Shown piece after piece: positions 9,491 through 18,102 of a stretch of DNA of 64,000 nucleotides. Within the stretch, counting starts at the first letter, position 1, and each line of letters starts with the position of its first letter. The notes under the pieces were generated by a model. That model did no database searches and was not told the DNA's origin. It worked only from the letters and a program-made list of their open reading frames with translations. The position numbers were made by a program, and so were the translations under genes. Source of the stretch: Pseudomonas wadenswilerensis (GTDB lineage: Bacteria > Pseudomonadota > Gammaproteobacteria > Pseudomonadales > Pseudomonadaceae); assembly GCF_900497695.1 (NCBI RefSeq), contig NZ_UIDD01000012.1, positions 250,501-314,500 of the forward strand. The letters are read 5' to 3'.

Positions 9491-9889
9491 TTACTCTACC
9501 GCGGTATCGAACTGATCCTTGATGTACTTGATCTCGGTGCGCCCGTGCGGCGCCGGCAAGCCGTCTTCACCCAGGTTGACGAAGACCATGCGGTCGACCG
9601 TGAGGATGCTCTTGCGGGTGATCTTGTTGCGCACTTCGCACTTGAGGGTGACCGAGGTGCGGCCGAACTCGGTGGCGGTGATGCCCAGCTCGATGATGTC
9701 GCCCTGGCGCGAGGCGCTGACGAAGTTGATCTCGGAGATGTACTTGGTCACCACGCGCTGGTTGCCCAGCTGCACGATCGCGTAGATCGCCGCCTCTTCG
9801 TCGATCCAGCGCAGCAGGCTGCCGCCGAACAGGGTGCCATTAGGGTTGAGGTCTTCGGGCTTGACCCATTTGCGGGTGTGGAAATTCAT
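9491..9889 (-). CDS. acyl-CoA thioesterase (hotdog fold)
   Basis: The 132-residue protein is of YciA/BFIT-like hotdog type and hydrolyses acyl-CoA thioesters in the cytoplasm. The segment NGTLFGGSLLRWIDEEAA, with the Asn-Gly-x-x-Phe-Gly-Gly pattern and an acidic pair, is the active-site helix of this family, and FVSASRQGDIIELG follows as the typical beta strand. The start is the ATG read from 9889, with CAGGAGT upstream; a longer frame exists but lacks a ribosome site and family similarity. Chain-length preference is unknown. Confidence 0.87.
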   Translation of the reverse strand: MNFHTRKWVKPEDLNPNGTLFGGSLLRWIDEEAAIYAIVQLGNQRVVTKYISEINFVSASRQGDIIELGITATEFGRTSVTLKCEVRNKITRKSILTVDRMVFVNLGEDGLPAPHGRTEIKYIKDQFDTAVE

Positions 9890-9988
9890 CTGTACTCCTG
9901 ACCTGCATAGCCTCTGAAAGTCGGGCAGCGAAGGGCAACACAGCCCTCCGGCCCTCGCTCTACATGGTAGTCCCATTCGGGTGGAATC

Positions 9989-10008
9989 GACCAATACGAC
10001 CATTGGTC
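9989..10008. promoter_or_regulatory. 20-bp dyad (7-bp arms), candidate operator
   Basis: GACCAAT (9989-9995) and ATTGGTC (10002-10008) are perfect inverted repeats with a 6-nt centre. The site lies in the 338-nt gap between the divergent thioesterase and AidA-like genes, about 30 bp upstream of the -35 box at 10039. Its 20-bp length is like a lux box, but it has CC/GG rather than the usual CT/AG at the conserved positions. The rest of the gap (9890-10227) holds the promoter and second dyad listed separately, and no gene that I can see. Confidence 0.4.
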
Positions 10009-10038
10009 AGTAGCCATGGAAATTCCACTGGTTGCCCT

Positions 10039-10066
10039 TTGACACCCCGTTTGATGCGTCTAGCCT
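10039..10066 (+). promoter_or_regulatory. putative sigma70 promoter of the AidA/PixA-like pair
   Basis: A consensus TTGACA (10039-10044) is followed after 16 nt by TAGCCT (10061-10066). The predicted start lies near 10073, leaving a leader of about 155 nt before the first gene. Confidence 0.45.
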
Positions 10067-10072
10067 GAGCAT

Positions 10073-10088
10073 GTGATCCGCAGATCAC
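10073..10088. promoter_or_regulatory. short palindrome at the predicted transcription start
   Basis: GTGATC (10073-10078) and GATCAC (10083-10088) are perfect arms around CGCA. The site falls on or just after the predicted start of the AidA-like transcript, where a repressor could block initiation; it could equally form a 5' hairpin. It resembles a CRP/Vfr site in its ends but the spacing is wrong for one. Confidence 0.35.
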
Positions 10089-10227
10089 TCCAGGTAGTCG
10101 GACAACCGGAACTTGGCATACGGCGCGGCAGAACCGGCATCGCAGGCAGCGAAGCTCCGGGCAGTGCCAGTGGAGAGCAACTGAGGCTCACCATTGACCT
10201 ACTCGAACAGTGAAAAGGAATCCACTC

Positions 10228-10734
10228 ATGTCCAGAGTCATCGACGTCAGCATCAATTTCGACACCGAAACCATCCTCAAGAAATTCCCCAATCCGAGCA
10301 AGGACCCGAACAAGCCCACGTTCATCCCGCCGGAACATATCTACATGGTTACCTACCAGGACAACGTCATCGCCGGCCAGGCCGGTGGCGAGTTGCACCT
10401 TAAGGGCCGTGTGGGTGACGTTATCCGCTGGCGTGAAACGAGCATTTCGTTTGGTTTCGAGCAGTCGGTGATCCTTTATGGGTTCGTTTCCACCGACCCG
10501 AATCACCAACTGCTGGAAGACCCTCGCGCACTGAAGGCCAAAGTGCAAACGGCCGTGCCTAACGCCAACAACAAGACCGTGCCGACATGCCAGGTCAACG
10601 ACAACTACTACTGGCGCGGCGACCTGCTCGCGCAAGGCCAGGTCACTTACCACTTCAAGTTCATGATCGTCGATCGTGATTGCAAGTGCTGTGGCTACTT
10701 CGAATGGGATCCGTTCATCACCATCACCAACTGA
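10228..10734 (+). CDS. AidA/PixA-family inclusion body protein
   Basis: The 168-residue soluble protein has no signal peptide. It shows the pattern of the AidA (Burkholderia) / PixA (Xenorhabdus) inclusion-body family: a beta strand then PNPSKDPNKPTFIPPEHIYMV, then GRVGDVIRWRETSISF, then NYYWRGDLLAQGQVTYHF near the end. Known members are abundant cytoplasmic proteins, PixA forming crystalline inclusions and AidA being quorum-sensing controlled; their biochemical role is unclear. I chose the ATG at 10228 because AAGGAA lies 8 nt upstream; an in-frame GTG at 10210 has none. A Cys-rich DCKCC sequence sits near the C-terminus. It is followed 78 nt later by a diverged relative. Confidence 0.82.
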   Translation: MSRVIDVSINFDTETILKKFPNPSKDPNKPTFIPPEHIYMVTYQDNVIAGQAGGELHLKGRVGDVIRWRETSISFGFEQSVILYGFVSTDPNHQLLEDPRALKAKVQTAVPNANNKTVPTCQVNDNYYWRGDLLAQGQVTYHFKFMIVDRDCKCCGYFEWDPFITITN

Positions 10735-10812
10735 TCCAGGGCAAGCGCCGCCGGCCAGCCGGCGGCGCACATCAAAGTCCGCCCCAATTGGTGCTCATGG
10801 AAGGAGCTCATC

Positions 10813-11322
10813 ATGACCACGGAGAAACCCGAACACGTTTTGCTGATCGTCGATGCCAAGGGCCTGCTTGCCGATCTCGACCCGCTACCCACTGACCCCG
10901 ACTCGCCCGCCGATCTCGATCCCCGCCACCTCTGCATCCTGCACTCCCGCCCGGAAACGGATGCCCCCTTGCTTGTCGAGTCGCCGCGACTGACCGTCGA
11001 GGCCGGGAAAACGCTGCTGCTGCGCGTGGTCCCGGTGGCGCTGCTCGGCGAGGAAATACTCTTCAGCCACAGCCCTGCCAGCGTGCCGCCGCTGGCTATC
11101 GAGCTGACCGAACAGCGCAGCCTGCGCCTGGCACTTCCCGAAGCCTCTGCCCCTCTGCAACCGTCGAGCCGCGAGGTCGACGATTACCACTGGCAACTGC
11201 GCAGCGACCAGCCTGGCGAATTCAAACTCACCTGGCAGGTCGCGGTACTGGCCCAGGACTGCGAGCCACTGGCCCACCTGAGCCTGCACCTGGACCTGGT
11301 GGTGACGGAGCCGACAGACTGA
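10813..11322 (+). CDS. diverged AidA/PixA-like protein, tandem relative of the preceding gene
   Basis: This 169-residue protein is hardly recognisable alone, but it lines up with its neighbour along the whole length. VLLIVDAKGLLADLDPLPTD matches the VSINFDTETILKKFPNPSKD region, DPRHLCILHS matches PPEHIYMVTY, and DYHWQLRSDQPGEFKLTW matches NYYWRGDLLAQGQVTYHF, with a conserved Asp-Cys after it. The RWRETSISF core of the first protein is lost (LLRVVPVALLGEE here). It is rich in Leu, Pro and Asp and acidic. A strong AAGGAG ribosome site precedes the ATG. I infer an ancient tandem duplication whose second copy took on another role, perhaps as partner or chaperone of the first; function unknown. 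Confidence 0.65.
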   Translation: MTTEKPEHVLLIVDAKGLLADLDPLPTDPDSPADLDPRHLCILHSRPETDAPLLVESPRLTVEAGKTLLLRVVPVALLGEEILFSHSPASVPPLAIELTEQRSLRLALPEASAPLQPSSREVDDYHWQLRSDQPGEFKLTWQVAVLAQDCEPLAHLSLHLDLVVTEPTD

Positions 11323-11344
11323 GTCTTTGATTTGTCTTTATCGC

Positions 11345-11373
11345 TTGGGAAGCTCGAAAAGCCCGGCTATAAT
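11345..11373 (+). promoter_or_regulatory. sigma70 promoter for the SAH riboswitch / ahcY transcript
   Basis: TTGGGA (11345-11350), a 17-nt spacer and a perfect TATAAT (11368-11373). Transcription from about 11380 would place the riboswitch about 45 nt into a leader of about 165 nt. Confidence 0.75.
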
Positions 11374-11424
11374 CGCCCGGCATTATTCGACGGTGGCCGC
11401 ATTGGCCACCGTTCCCGCCACCTG

Positions 11425-11518
11425 TCCGAGGGGCGCTGCAGCAGGTTAAACCTGTCAGGCTCGGATGGGGCGTTGTCCGCAAGGCCTGCCTGCGGACACT
11501 AAACGCACAACGGCGCCC
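11425..11518 (+). ncRNA. S-adenosylhomocysteine (SAH) riboswitch
   Basis: The conserved SAH-riboswitch core is present: GAGGGGCGCTGC near the 5' side and CAGGCTCGG in the middle. Helix P1 pairs TCCGAG (11425-11430) with CTCGGA (11460-11465). An internal hairpin pairs CAGG with CCTG (about 11442-11454). A long hairpin pairs TGTCCGCA (11474-11481) with TGCGGACA (11491-11498). The pseudoknot pairs GGGCGC (11431-11436) with GCGCCC (11513-11518), which lies about 20 nt before the ribosome site of ahcY. Known SAH riboswitches turn on SAH-recycling genes when SAH builds up; the position fits exactly. Confidence 0.93.
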
Positions 11519-11546
11519 ATTCGCACACTACGAATGGAGGCTCTCA

Positions 11547-12956
<1,410 letters not shown>

Positions 12957-12963
12957 TAGTTGG

Positions 12964-13034
12964 TAGCTGCAAGCGGCAAGCTGCAAGCGGTTCGCGCCGC
13001 TTCTGCTTGTCGCTTGCGGCTTGTAGCTTGCCGC
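12964..13034. repeat. GCAAGC-rich inverted repeat between ahcY and metF
   Basis: TAGCTGCAAGCGGCAAGCTG on the left is mirrored by GCTTGCGGCTTGTAGCTTGC on the right, giving a long stem-loop with internal short repeats. Related elements lie at 33738-33830 and 43143-43223. It may act as an mRNA processing or attenuation structure between the two genes. Confidence 0.75.
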
Positions 13035-13049
13035 TGAAGAGAATCTTCT

Positions 13050-13895
13050 ATGTCTCAGGAACGTCGTTACAGCTTCGAGTTCTTCCCGACCAAGACCGAT
13101 GCTGGACATGAAAAACTGCTCGCCACTGCCCGCCAGCTGGCCAGCTACAACCCGGATTTCTTCTCCTGCACCTACGGTGCCGGTGGCTCGACCCGCGACC
13201 GCACACTCAACACCGTGCTGCAGCTGGAAAGCGAAGTGAAAGTCCCGGCGGCGCCGCACCTGTCGTGCGTCGGTGACAGCAAGGACGACCTGCGCTCGCT
13301 GCTGACCCAGTACCAGGCAGCCGGCATCCAGCGTATCGTCGCCCTGCGCGGCGACCTGCCGTCAGGCATGGGCATGGCCAGCGGCGAACTGCGCTACGCC
13401 AACGAACTGGTCGAGTTCATCCGCCAGGAAAGCGGCGATCACTTCCATATCGAAATCGCCGCCTACCCGGAGATGCACCCTCAGGCGCGCAACTTCGAAG
13501 ATGACCTGAAGAACTTCGTGCGCAAGGCCAACGCCGGTGCCAACAGCGCCATCACCCAGTACTTCTTCAACGCCGACAGCTACTTCTACTTCGTCGAACG
13601 CGTGCAGCAGATGGGTGTGGATATTCCTGTAGTACCGGGGATCATGCCGATCACCAACTACAGCAAGCTGGCGCGCTTCTCCGACGCCTGCGGCGCCGAG
13701 ATCCCGCGCTGGATCCGCAAGCAGCTGGAAGCCTATGGCGATGATGTGAAGAGCATTCAGGCCTACGGTGAAGAAATCATCACCCGCATGTGCGAGCAAT
13801 TGCTGCAAGGCGGCGCACCAGGGCTGCACTTCTATACCCTGAACCAGGCCGATCCGAGCCTGGCGATCTGGAACAACCTCAAGTTGCCCCGCTGA
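13050..13895 (+). CDS. metF: 5,10-methylenetetrahydrofolate reductase
   Basis: MetF is the FAD enzyme that reduces methylene-THF to methyl-THF, the methyl donor for methionine synthase. The 281-residue TIM-barrel protein begins SFEFFPTKTDAG, the usual MetF start, and has the FAD-contact sequence TYGAGGSTRDRT and the substrate region YFFNADSYF. Its length is normal. It is probably expressed together with ahcY, with the stem-loop between them able to set different mRNA levels. An intrinsic terminator follows. Confidence 0.96.
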   Translation: MSQERRYSFEFFPTKTDAGHEKLLATARQLASYNPDFFSCTYGAGGSTRDRTLNTVLQLESEVKVPAAPHLSCVGDSKDDLRSLLTQYQAAGIQRIVALRGDLPSGMGMASGELRYANELVEFIRQESGDHFHIEIAAYPEMHPQARNFEDDLKNFVRKANAGANSAITQYFFNADSYFYFVERVQQMGVDIPVVPGIMPITNYSKLARFSDACGAEIPRWIRKQLEAYGDDVKSIQAYGEEIITRMCEQLLQGGAPGLHFYTLNQADPSLAIWNNLKLPR

Positions 13896-13936
13896 TCGAC
13901 CCGCTACACCACTGGTAACAATTGCTTCAGAATTCT

Positions 13937-13971
13937 GAAAAGGCCTTTCGCTTACGCTAAGGGCCTTTTCT
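13937..13971 (+). terminator. Rho-independent terminator after metF
   Basis: GAAAAGGCC-TT pairs with AAGGGCCTTTTC, with one bulged base, across CGCTTACGCT, followed by T residues. It closes the ahcY-metF unit. Confidence 0.85.
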
Positions 13972-14005
13972 GCATTCTCACCCCCTGACGGATTTTCGTG
14001 CCTAC

Positions 14006-15088
14006 ATGCGCCAAGGACTTACCCCTGCTCGACCGCAACTCGTTTACCTGGTCTTCGGGCCACCTACCTATCATCAGGAGGCCCAGTTCAGCATCGTCAG
14101 CGCCCTGGCCAACCTGCGCAAGACCCCGGGGGAAGCACTCGACATCCAGGTCTACAGCGACAATCCCGAACCTTACCAGCACCTGCCGGTAACCGTTCAT
14201 CTACTGGACCAGGCAACCCGTGAAGCCTGGAACCAGCCCTATGGGTATCACTTTCGCAGCAAGCACGTGGTGCTGCGCCAGGTGCTGGCCAGCGCGCCCA
14301 TGGCCGTATTGATCGATACCGACACCTTTTTCCATCAGTCGCCCATCGAGCTGTTTCGCCGGGTCAAGCCAGGCACCCTGCTGTGCAACGCCATCGGCGG
14401 CACCTACGGCGATGATCCGCACTGCCCGCTGTTCCAGACCCTGGCATCCATGCTCAAGGAGCGCGACCTGGCAGACCAGCACATGCCGCTGCTGAACTCC
14501 GGAGTCATCGGCCTGGTGCAGGAAGACGCGCCGCTGCTCGATCGCTCCATCGCCTTGATGGACGAGTACTATCCCCATGCCAAGGGTGCCTACACCCTGG
14601 AAGAGTTCTGCCTGGCTGTCGCGGCCTACCGGCATATGCAGGTCAACCAGTGCACCGACCTCATCCATCACTATTGGAGCCGCAAGCAGCTGTTCCGGGC
14701 CAAGGTCCAGGCCTGGCTGGCCAAGCACCAGCAAGCACCGTTGAGCGCCGAGGCACTTGCCGATGTCGCCCGGGTCAACGCTCAGTTGCCCAAGCCGCCG
14801 ACCTTGCAACGCCTGGGCTACAAGGCACTGAGCCTGACTCTGCCGGCCGAACAGCGCCAGTTCATGCGCGAATTGCTCAACGGCTGCTACGACTACCCCA
14901 ACGAGTTCGATCGCGCGTGCGCTTCGGCCTGGTGGGACAAAGCCCTCGACAACGCCAAGGCCCGCCATCCACGGCCGATTTGCCCCGACACCCTGCACCA
15001 GTGGTTCGCGCACCCAGGCATGCGCCTGTCGCTGGGCCGCAAGCATGGCACCGTGCGTGACTCCCTGTTAAAGCGATCACAGCGCTGA
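14006..15088 (+). CDS. putative GT-A-fold glycosyltransferase-like protein, orphan
   Basis: The 360-residue protein has no signal peptide or membrane segment. Residues 100-170 resemble GT-A / GT8 nucleotide-sugar transferases: a hydrophobic strand leading into D104-T-D106 (LIDTDTFFH, the metal-binding DxD) and a later NSGVIGL at 164-170, as in GT8-like proteins where this loop holds the acceptor site. The C-terminal third has helix-rich sequence with no known motif. There is no clear Shine-Dalgarno before the ATG, so the start is uncertain. It stands alone between metF and a solute-binding protein, with no sugar-nucleotide or LPS genes nearby. Donor and acceptor cannot be inferred. Confidence 0.65.
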   Translation: MRQGLTPARPQLVYLVFGPPTYHQEAQFSIVSALANLRKTPGEALDIQVYSDNPEPYQHLPVTVHLLDQATREAWNQPYGYHFRSKHVVLRQVLASAPMAVLIDTDTFFHQSPIELFRRVKPGTLLCNAIGGTYGDDPHCPLFQTLASMLKERDLADQHMPLLNSGVIGLVQEDAPLLDRSIALMDEYYPHAKGAYTLEEFCLAVAAYRHMQVNQCTDLIHHYWSRKQLFRAKVQAWLAKHQQAPLSAEALADVARVNAQLPKPPTLQRLGYKALSLTLPAEQRQFMRELLNGCYDYPNEFDRACASAWWDKALDNAKARHPRPICPDTLHQWFAHPGMRLSLGRKHGTVRDSLLKRSQR

Positions 15089-15153
15089 CAACCCGGCTGG
15101 ATCGACATGCACGGCTACTAGCCATAGCCGTGCACACGTCGTAATCTCCAGCC

Positions 15154-15939
15154 ATGCCCGATTTCACCCGCCTGTTGACCGCCCTGTTTCTCACTTGCCT
15201 GAGTGCCTTTGCCCACGGCGAGAAGCTGCGTATCGTCACCGAACCCTGGGCGCCCTATGTGTACCTTGAGGACGGTCAGGCCAAAGGCATCGACTACGAG
15301 GTGACCGCCGAGGTGTTCAAGCGCCTGGGGGTCGAGGTGGAATGGCAGTTCCTGCCCTGGAAGCGCTGCCTGGCCATGATCGAGCAGGGCCTGGCCGATG
15401 GCGTACTGGACATCTTCCAGACCGAACAGCGCGACAGCCAGCTGTTCTACCCCAGCGAGCCGCTGTCCGACGTCGAATTCACCCTGTTCTACGCCAACGA
15501 CCGCCCGCACAAGGTCAAGCGCCTGGAAGACCTGCGCGGCCTGACGGTCGGTACCTCGCCCGGCTACAGCTACGGCGCGGCGTTCATCGATTCGCCGCTG
15601 TTCACCCGCGAGCCCGCACCCACCCACGAGGCCAACTTCGGCAAGCTGCAGCGTGGGCGCATCGACCTGCTGATCACCGACCGCCGGGTGGGTCGCTACC
15701 TGGTGCGCAACCTGGGCCTGGAGCAGCAGATCAGTGAGCTGCCGCTGGTGATCAGCCGCCAGAGCCAGTACCTGGCAGTACGCCGCAATGTCGGCATGGA
15801 CCTGCTGGCCCAGCGCTTTGCCGCCGAACTGCGGCGCTTCAAGCGCGAGCCTGCCTATGCCGAGTTGCACGCACGCTACGCCAGTGCCGGGGAAAACTTT
15901 CAACCCGCCGTTGAGCAGCAGGAACGCAGCACGCGCTGA
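15154..15939 (+). CDS. orphan family-3 periplasmic solute-binding protein
   Basis: The 261-residue protein has a signal peptide (cleavage after about AFAHG, residue 22) and a bacterial extracellular solute-binding family 3 domain. It opens with KLRIVTEPWAPYVYLEDGQAKGIDYEV, the usual first strand and ligand loop, and has the hinge and second-lobe segment LEDLRGLTVGTSPGYSYG. No permease or ATPase gene is next to it; it may serve a transporter encoded elsewhere, or act as a sensory binding protein. It is 65 nt after the GT-like gene on the same strand. No strong ribosome site was found. Confidence 0.82.
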   Translation: MPDFTRLLTALFLTCLSAFAHGEKLRIVTEPWAPYVYLEDGQAKGIDYEVTAEVFKRLGVEVEWQFLPWKRCLAMIEQGLADGVLDIFQTEQRDSQLFYPSEPLSDVEFTLFYANDRPHKVKRLEDLRGLTVGTSPGYSYGAAFIDSPLFTREPAPTHEANFGKLQRGRIDLLITDRRVGRYLVRNLGLEQQISELPLVISRQSQYLAVRRNVGMDLLAQRFAAELRRFKREPAYAELHARYASAGENFQPAVEQQERSTR

Positions 15940-15945
15940 ATGCTC

Positions 15946-15954
15946 TGTTATACT
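15946..15954 (+). promoter_or_regulatory. extended -10 promoter of rhlE with a leader of about 200 nt
   Basis: TGT then TATACT (TATACT at 15949-15954) is an extended -10 element; no good -35 is visible. Initiation near 15961 leaves about 200 nt of GC-rich, potentially structured 5' leader before the rhlE start. Long leaders are common in cold-responsive RNA helicase genes. The leader (15961-16160) holds no gene I can support. Confidence 0.45.
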
Positions 15955-16160
15955 CGGGCCTTCCCGCCAGGCTTACGCCCGGACGCTCGGCCTTGCAAAA
16001 GGCATCCCGACCGGCAGGACAGCGCGGCCAAGAGCCCGCCCGCCGCCCCGGATGCGCATTGAAGACCCTGCTGGACCGGACGCGATAGCATCACCTGATG
16101 CCCGTCGCGCCAGGCAAGATTATCCCATCGGGCTCAGCCCCCATTAGAACAGGATTACTC

Positions 16161-18038
16161 ATGTCCTTTGCTTCCCTCGGTCTCTCCGAGGCTCTAGTCC
16201 GCGCTATCGAGGCAGCGGGCTACACCCAGCCCACTCCGGTGCAACAGCGGGCCATTCCCGCCGTGTTGCAAGGCCGCGACCTGATGGTTGCCGCCCAGAC
16301 AGGTACTGGTAAAACCGGCGGCTTCGCCCTGCCGATCCTTGAGCGCCTGTTCCCCGGTGGTCACCCGGACAAGTCCCAGCGTCATGGCCCACGCCAGCCG
16401 CGGGTCCTGGTGCTGACCCCGACGCGCGAACTGGCCGCCCAGGTTCACGACAGCTTCAAGGTCTACGCCCGCGACCTCAAATTCGTCAGCGCCTGCATCT
16501 TCGGTGGTGTCGGCATGAACCCGCAGGTTCAGGCCATGGCCAAGGGCGTTGACGTGCTGGTGGCCTGCCCGGGCCGTCTGCTCGACCTGGCCGGTCAGGG
16601 CAGCGTTGATCTGTCCCACGTCGAAACCCTGGTGCTGGACGAAGCCGACCGCATGCTCGACATGGGCTTCATCCACGACGTGAAGAAGGTCCTTGCCCGC
16701 CTGCCGGCCAAGCGCCAGAACCTGCTGTTCTCGGCAACCTTCTCCAAGGACATCACGGACCTTGCCGACAAGCTGCTGCACAACCCCGAGCGCATCGAAG
16801 TCACGCCGCCCAATACCACCGTCGAGCGTATCGAGCAGCGCGTCTACCGCCTGCCGGCAAGCCACAAGCGCGCCTTGCTGGCTCACCTGATCACCACGGG
16901 TGCCTGGGAACAGGTTCTGGTCTTCACCCGTACCAAGCATGGCGCCAACCGCCTGGCCGAGTACCTGGAAAAGCACGGCCTGACCGCCGCCGCAATCCAC
17001 GGCAACAAGAGCCAGAACGCGCGCACCAAGGCCCTGGCCGACTTCAAGGCCGGCACCGTGCGCATCATGGTCGCCACCGACATCGCCGCCCGAGGCCTGG
17101 ACATCGACCAGCTGCCGCACGTGGTCAACTTCGAGCTGCCCAACGTCGAGGAAGACTACGTCCACCGTATCGGCCGTACCGGCCGTGCCGGTCGTTCGGG
17201 CGAGGCCATCTCGCTGGTCGCCCCGGATGAAGAAAAGCTGCTCAAGAGCATCGAGCGCGTCACCCGCCAGAAGATCCCTGATGGCGACCTGATGGGTTTT
17301 GACGCGTCCAAAGTCGAAGCAGAAAAACCCGAAACCCGTGAACGCCCGCAAAACAATCCTCGCGGTGGCCGTGGCCAGCGTGCCGATGGCAGCAATGCCG
17401 GCAGCGGCGGTCGCAAGGACAAGGGCAAGGACCAGGGCAAAGACAAAGGCCGCGACAAGGACAAGGAAAAAACTGCGGAGAAATCCGCTGGTGGCCGCCA
17501 GGAGCGCAAGCCTCGCGACAACAAGCCGCGTCAGGCCCAGTCCTCCCAGCCAGGCACTGCGCCGGTGCAAGCCAATCGTGATCCGGAAGAGTTTCTGGAT
17601 GACGAAGTGGATAACTTCGGTAACCGCGCCGACTACGTCAGCCCTTACCAGAACAAGGGCAACCAGGGCCGCAACCGTCGCCCGGGCGCACCTGCCCAGG
17701 CGGGCGCCGGTACCGGTGGCCAGCCACGCGGCGGCCAGCCGCGCAGCAACAACGCCCCGCGCAGCGGCGGCGGTGCTTCGGCCAACGGCGAGAAGCGCGG
17801 TGGTGGTGCCCGTAATGGTGGTGGCAGCCGTGACGGTGGCGGTCGCAATCGCCGCCCGGCTCGGGACGAACAATCGAGCAAAGAGCCGGCCGTACGCAAT
17901 CCGCGTGAAGGCCAGCCGCAACCAAAGATTGTGCACAAAGAGTCGAAGATCGACCGCTTCCCGACTGCCGAACAGCTCGAACAGCTGCCAAGCCGTCCGC
18001 GTGGCGAGAAGCCTGCGCTGCTGACGCGTAACCGCTGA
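16161..18038 (+). CDS. rhlE: DEAD-box ATP-dependent RNA helicase RhlE
   Basis: RhlE unwinds RNA in ribosome assembly, RNA decay and cold adaptation. The 625-residue protein has the Q motif (YTQPTPVQQ, residues 21-29), Walker A AQTGTGKT (45-52), PTRELA, DEAD (160-163), SAT, and motif VI HRIGRTGR (335-342). After about residue 375 comes a long tail of about 250 residues, rich in Gly, Arg, Lys, Asn and Gln (RGG-like and KGKDQGKDKG segments), likely disordered and RNA-binding. The E. coli protein is shorter. The ATG at 16161 has AGGA 7 nt upstream. A strong bidirectional terminator follows, shared with yceI on the other strand. Confidence 0.95.
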   Translation: MSFASLGLSEALVRAIEAAGYTQPTPVQQRAIPAVLQGRDLMVAAQTGTGKTGGFALPILERLFPGGHPDKSQRHGPRQPRVLVLTPTRELAAQVHDSFKVYARDLKFVSACIFGGVGMNPQVQAMAKGVDVLVACPGRLLDLAGQGSVDLSHVETLVLDEADRMLDMGFIHDVKKVLARLPAKRQNLLFSATFSKDITDLADKLLHNPERIEVTPPNTTVERIEQRVYRLPASHKRALLAHLITTGAWEQVLVFTRTKHGANRLAEYLEKHGLTAAAIHGNKSQNARTKALADFKAGTVRIMVATDIAARGLDIDQLPHVVNFELPNVEEDYVHRIGRTGRAGRSGEAISLVAPDEEKLLKSIERVTRQKIPDGDLMGFDASKVEAEKPETRERPQNNPRGGRGQRADGSNAGSGGRKDKGKDQGKDKGRDKDKEKTAEKSAGGRQERKPRDNKPRQAQSSQPGTAPVQANRDPEEFLDDEVDNFGNRADYVSPYQNKGNQGRNRRPGAPAQAGAGTGGQPRGGQPRSNNAPRSGGGASANGEKRGGGARNGGGSRDGGGRNRRPARDEQSSKEPAVRNPREGQPQPKIVHKESKIDRFPTAEQLEQLPSRPRGEKPALLTRNR

Positions 18039-18053
18039 TTCAGCGAGCGCGCC

Positions 18054-18088
18054 AACAAAAACGCCGCCCCTAGGGGCGGCGTTTTTGT
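18054..18088. terminator. bidirectional terminator between rhlE and yceI
   Basis: ACGCCGCCCCT (18061-18071) and its exact complement AGGGGCGGCGT (18072-18082) form a perfect 22-bp palindrome with ACAAAA on the left and TTTTTGT on the right, so it can end transcription from both convergent genes. Confidence 0.94.
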
Positions 18089-18102
18089 TTGTTGCGCAGC
18101 AA

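Noticed and set aside
10072..10088. TGTGATCCGCAGATCACT as a CRP/Vfr binding site
   Set aside because: The half sites are eight bases apart instead of six, and it lies at the predicted start point. I kept it only as an unassigned palindrome.
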